64,000 nt of DNA from positions 2,170,001 through 2,234,000 of the forward strand of contig NZ_JAUSYC010000001.1 in the NCBI RefSeq assembly GCF_030816485.1, given 5' to 3'. Positions 61,269 to 64,000 of the stretch are shown here, in pieces. The notes below the pieces were generated by a model. It was given only the letters and a program-made list of their open reading frames with translations. It made no database searches and had not been told where the DNA came from. Both the position numbers and the translations under genes were made by a program. The DNA comes from Arthrobacter sp. B1I2 (lineage in GTDB: Bacteria > Actinomycetota > Actinomycetes > Actinomycetales > Micrococcaceae). Numbering within the stretch: position 1 is the first letter of the stretch; the number at the start of each line of letters is the position of its first letter.

Positions 61269-62066
61269 GTGGACTTTTTGACAGCGGTGATGGAGCCGTT
61301 CCGGTGGCTGGTGTCTGCCATCATGGTGGCGTTCCACGACGGCCTGGCCGCAGCAGGCATGCCGGCAGCCGGCGGCTGGACCTGGACGTTGTCCATCATC
61401 GGGCTGGTGCTGGTCATCCGTGCAGCCTTGATCCCGGTGTTCCTGGCCCAGGTCCGGACCCAGCGAAGAATGCGGCTCCTGCAACCGGACCTGAAGGAGC
61501 TCCAGGAAAGGTACAAGGGCAGGACGGACCCGGCCTCGCGGCAGGCCCTGGCCCAGGAACAGATGGCCCTGTACAAAAAGCACGGCACCAACCCGTTCTC
61601 GGCGTGCCTGCCACTGCTGATCCAGGCGCCGTTCTTCCTGGCCCTTTTCCAGGTTCTGTCCGGAATCTCCAACGCCGCGCGGCAGAACGAAGGCATCGGA
61701 GCGATGGGCCACGACCAGGTGGTCCAGTTCGACTCGTCCAGCATTTTCGGGGCACCGCTGTCCGCCTCCCTGCTGCACGGCGGAGGCGACCCGACCGCCG
61801 TGGCCGTGCTCGCCGTCGTCATGATCCTGCTGATGACCGGCTGCCAGTTCCTCACCCAGAAACTTGCGGCCTTCCGGACCATGAAAGGCCAGGAAACCGA
61901 CAGTCCCTTGCTGCGCCAGCAGAAGATCCTCCTGTATGTCCTGCCCCTGGTCTTCGGTGCGGGCGGCATCTTTTTTCCCATCGGCGTCCTGGTCTACTGG
62001 ACGGTTTCGAACCTCTGGACCCTGGGCCAACAATTCCTGGTATCCCGGGAGCCTATGCGGGCCTGA
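61269..62066 (+). CDS. yidC2: YidC/Oxa1 family membrane protein insertase (accessory copy)
   Basis: A 265-residue Oxa1-type insertase that helps place proteins in the inner membrane. DFLTAVMEPFRWLVSAIMVAFHDGL at the start, the five-helix core with TNPFSACLPLLIQAPFFLALF, and no large periplasmic domain mark the Gram-positive form. GTG 61269 is preferred over ATG 61200, which would add 23 residues before the usual MDFxxxxxxPF start. It is not beside rnpA or jag, so it is probably a second copy. Monocistronic. Confidence 0.85.
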   Translation: MDFLTAVMEPFRWLVSAIMVAFHDGLAAAGMPAAGGWTWTLSIIGLVLVIRAALIPVFLAQVRTQRRMRLLQPDLKELQERYKGRTDPASRQALAQEQMALYKKHGTNPFSACLPLLIQAPFFLALFQVLSGISNAARQNEGIGAMGHDQVVQFDSSSIFGAPLSASLLHGGGDPTAVAVLAVVMILLMTGCQFLTQKLAAFRTMKGQETDSPLLRQQKILLYVLPLVFGAGGIFFPIGVLVYWTVSNLWTLGQQFLVSREPMRA

Positions 62067-62088
62067 CCCCCAGCGGCAGAATGGGCCC

Positions 62089-62646
62089 ATGGCGCAGCTG
62101 ATCTACTCCGCAATCATGTCCCTCGACGGCTACACGGCAGACGCGGACGGCCACTTCGACTGGTCAGCACCGGACGAGGAAGTCCACGCCTTCATCAACG
62201 ACCTGGAGCGGGACGTGGGCACCTACCTTCTGGGGCGCCGGATGTATGAGGTGATGTCCGTCTGGGAAACCATGGGCACGTCCGAAGACCACCCGGTGAT
62301 CCAGGACTATGCCCGTATCTGGCAGGGCGCGGACAAGGTGGTGTACTCGACGTCGCTGGACACCGCCGCCACGCCCCGGACCCGGCTGGAACGGGACTTC
62401 CTCCCGGAGGCGGTGCGGGAGCTGAAGACCGCCACGGACAGGAACATCAGCATCGGTGGCCCCACCCTCGCGGCGCACGCCCTCAAAGCCGGCCTGGTGG
62501 ACGAGTGCCAGCTGTTCATCACACCGGTGGCCGTCGGCGGCGGACTGCGCTTCCTGCCGGACGGGCTGCACGCGCGGCTCGAGCTGCTGGAGGAGCGCCG
62601 GTTCGGCAACGGCGTGGTGTACCTGCAGTACGGATGTCTGGCCTAG
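62089..62646 (+). CDS. dihydrofolate reductase-like family protein (RibD C-terminal type)
   Basis: A 185-residue protein of the DHFR/RibD-C fold. AIMSLDGYTADADGHFDW and the GGPTLAAHALKAGLVDECQLFITPV region are typical. Such stand-alone proteins may reduce a pteridine or another NADPH substrate; the actual folate reductase is usually different. CAGAAT precedes the ATG by six bases. It follows the YidC gene by 22 bases. Confidence 0.82.
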   Translation: MAQLIYSAIMSLDGYTADADGHFDWSAPDEEVHAFINDLERDVGTYLLGRRMYEVMSVWETMGTSEDHPVIQDYARIWQGADKVVYSTSLDTAATPRTRLERDFLPEAVRELKTATDRNISIGGPTLAAHALKAGLVDECQLFITPVAVGGGLRFLPDGLHARLELLEERRFGNGVVYLQYGCLA

Positions 62647-62662
62647 AAGGCAGAATGGGTGC

Positions 62663-63319
62663 ATGACACGCATCGCCATCATTGGCGGCCACGGGAAAGT
62701 GGCCCTCCTCCTGTCCGAACTCCTCACCAGCGAGGGCCACTCCGTCACCTCCTTCATCCGCAATCCGGAACACGCCGAAGACGTCGCTGCCACCGGGGCC
62801 ACGCCGTCGGTCCTGGACGTGGAGAATTCCACGACGGCGGCCATCGCCGAGGCCCTCGCCGGGCAGGACGCCGTGGTCTGGTCCGCCGGCGCGGGCGGCG
62901 GCAACCCCGAGCGCACCTACGCCGTGGACCGGGACGCCGCCATCCGCTCCATGGATGCCGCAGCCCAGGCAGGAGTGGACCGGTACGTCATGGTGTCCTA
63001 CTTCGGCGCCGGCAAGGACCACGGGGTACCGGAAAGCAACAGCTTCTTCGCGTACGCCGAGGCCAAGGCTGCCGCGGACGAGTACCTGCGCGGCACGGAC
63101 CTGGCATGGACCATCCTCGGCCCCGGCGCTTTGACGGACAAGCCCGGAAGCGGGCTGATCGACGTCGATCCCTCGCCGGAAGGGGAACGGGACACATCGC
63201 GTGCCAACACGGCCATCGTGGCAGCGGCGGTGCTGGACCTGCCCCAAACTGCGGGCCGGACCATCGAGTTCCGCGACGGCAGCCTCCCGGTGGCGGCGGC
63301 ACTGGAACCGCGCCCGTAG
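62663..63319 (+). CDS. NAD(P)-binding protein, atypical SDR (NmrA/YwnB type)
   Basis: A 218-residue protein with an N-terminal dinucleotide-binding motif IIGGHGKVALLL (residues ~5-16), then YFGAGKDHGVPESNSFFAYAEAKAAADEY with Tyr and Lys of the atypical SDR site. Resembles YwnB/NmrA-type sensors or isomerases. CAGAAT lies six bases before the ATG, no Shine-Dalgarno. Substrate unknown. The Na+/H+ antiporter gene follows 21 bases later. Confidence 0.82.
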   Translation: MTRIAIIGGHGKVALLLSELLTSEGHSVTSFIRNPEHAEDVAATGATPSVLDVENSTTAAIAEALAGQDAVVWSAGAGGGNPERTYAVDRDAAIRSMDAAAQAGVDRYVMVSYFGAGKDHGVPESNSFFAYAEAKAAADEYLRGTDLAWTILGPGALTDKPGSGLIDVDPSPEGERDTSRANTAIVAAAVLDLPQTAGRTIEFRDGSLPVAAALEPRP

Positions 63320-63340
63320 CGGCGGGTGGGGAAGAGGCGT

Positions 63341-64000
63341 ATGGATCAGCTCGCCCTTATCGTCGGACTGCTGCTGGCCACAGTGGTGGCCGTGGGACTG
63401 GGGGACAGGCTGCGGCTGCCGTACCCGGTCCTGATGCTCCTCCTGGCGGTGGCCTTGGCGTTCATCCCGGGCTTCCCCGACCTGGAGATTGAACCCGAGC
63501 TGATCCTGCCCATCTTCCTGCCGCCGCTGCTGTTTGCCACCGCCCAGCGGAGCTCGTGGGCCGTGTTCCGGGTCCGGTGGCGGACGCTGATCATGATGGC
63601 CGTGGCACTGGTGGTCATCAGCACGGCCGCCGTGGCCGGGGCAGCATGGCTGATGATTCCCGGGATCGGGGTGCCCGCGGCCATCGCCCTCGGTGCCATG
63701 GTGGCGCCGCCGGATCCTGTGGCCGTGGAATCCGTAGCGGGCCGTGTCCACATGCCCCGCCGCCTGATCACGGTCCTCCAGAGCGAGGGGCTGTTCAATG
63801 ACGCCGCCGCCATCGTCATCTTCCAGGCAGCCGTGGCCGCCGCCGTGGGTGGCACCAAGGTGGAGCCCGACGTCGTCCTGCAGTTCCTGATGGGCGCGGC
63901 ACTTGCCGTCCTGGTGGGCATCGCAATGGGCTGGCTGATCGCCCTGGTCACCCGGCTGGTCACGTCCATGGTGGCCCGGAGCGCGGTGACGCTGGTGGTG
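63341..64000 (+). CDS. Na+/H+ antiporter, CPA1 family (3'-truncated by window)
   Basis: The N-terminal 220 residues of a monovalent cation/proton antiporter. The paired PPDPVAVESV (Asp-Pro in the ion-binding half-helix) and LQSEGLFNDAAAIVIF are the CPA1 NhaP/NhaK signature. About seven transmembrane helices are in view; the rest runs past the window end. GAAGAGG lies before the ATG with a short three-base gap. Confidence 0.88.
   Translation, partial: MDQLALIVGLLLATVVAVGLGDRLRLPYPVLMLLLAVALAFIPGFPDLEIEPELILPIFLPPLLFATAQRSSWAVFRVRWRTLIMMAVALVVISTAAVAGAAWLMIPGIGVPAAIALGAMVAPPDPVAVESVAGRVHMPRRLITVLQSEGLFNDAAAIVIFQAAVAAAVGGTKVEPDVVLQFLMGAALAVLVGIAMGWLIALVTRLVTSMVARSAVTLVV

Noticed and set aside
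1..64000. CRISPR arrays, phage genes, insertion sequences, rRNA genes
   Set aside because: No evenly spaced direct repeats, no transposase or integrase motifs and no rRNA-like stretches were seen. The palindromic repeats found are not CRISPR repeats because they are dispersed and single.

Overview
The window is a high-GC actinobacterial chromosome segment. Gene content and order (FprA-type ferredoxin reductases, CYTH-CHAD protein, bacterial topoisomerase IB, ExaC-type aldehyde dehydrogenase with a GAF regulator and DUF779 partner, furA-katA, a WXG-headed protease) suggest a soil Micrococcaceae of the Arthrobacter/Pseudarthrobacter type. This is an inference from gene types, not from a marker gene. 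Coding density is high. There is no phage, insertion sequence, CRISPR array or rRNA operon.

Layout. 1-8.5 kb: end of a sulfonate-type ABC permease, SRPBCC protein, cupin/TetR divergent pair, siroheme synthase followed by a ferredoxin reductase (sulfite/nitrite assimilation), and a three-gene minus-strand membrane/unknown operon. 8.5-19.3 kb: AI-2E family membrane protein, an MFS exporter with its GntR regulator, CYTH-CHAD protein, a GABA/putrescine catabolic pair (aldehyde dehydrogenase and GabT) opposite a PucR regulator, and RarD. 19.4-27.3 kb: topoisomerase IB, a second FprA paralogue, GAF regulator, acetaldehyde dehydrogenase, DUF779, amino-acid permease. 27.4-33 kb: DUF2461 protein with a frameshifted tail, katA-furA with a putative Fur/PerR box, EntS-like MFS, a frameshifted htpX, YajQ. 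33.2-39 kb: tRNA-Tyr, CBS-domain protein, LysM/sortase-like cell-wall protein, thioesterase, thioredoxin, monooxygenase, acyl-CoA synthetase. 39-41.6 kb: an accessory cassette of lipoprotein, WXG/calpain-like cysteine protease and membrane protein. 41.7-49.8 kb: AlkA, VOC protein, ion transporter, cystathionine beta-synthase plus gamma-synthase, HxlR-MFS, SDR. 49.9-54.4 kb: four overlapping genes (DUF1190-like, glutathionylspermidine-synthase-like ATP-grasp, APC permease, acyl-CoA dehydrogenase). 54.6-64 kb: MOSC protein, DEAD-box helicase, tRNA-Thr and tRNA-Met, a DUF4389/DUF4386 membrane operon opposite a small winged-helix regulator, a YidC paralogue, DHFR-like reductase, NAD(P)-binding protein and the start of a Na+/H+ antiporter.

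The most unusual material is: (i) the WXG-calpain cassette, which looks like a type VII-secreted protease effector with flanking lipoprotein and membrane partners; (ii) the translationally coupled ATP-grasp/APC/acyl-CoA dehydrogenase operon; (iii) a dispersed ~65-base palindromic repeat present three times at gene ends, plus a second palindromic family; (iv) two apparent frameshifts (htpX and DUF2461); (v) well-formed operator palindromes at the TetR, Fur, thioesterase and HxlR genes; and (vi) a recurrent -10-like hexamer 6-7 bases before start codons, which points to many leaderless mRNAs.
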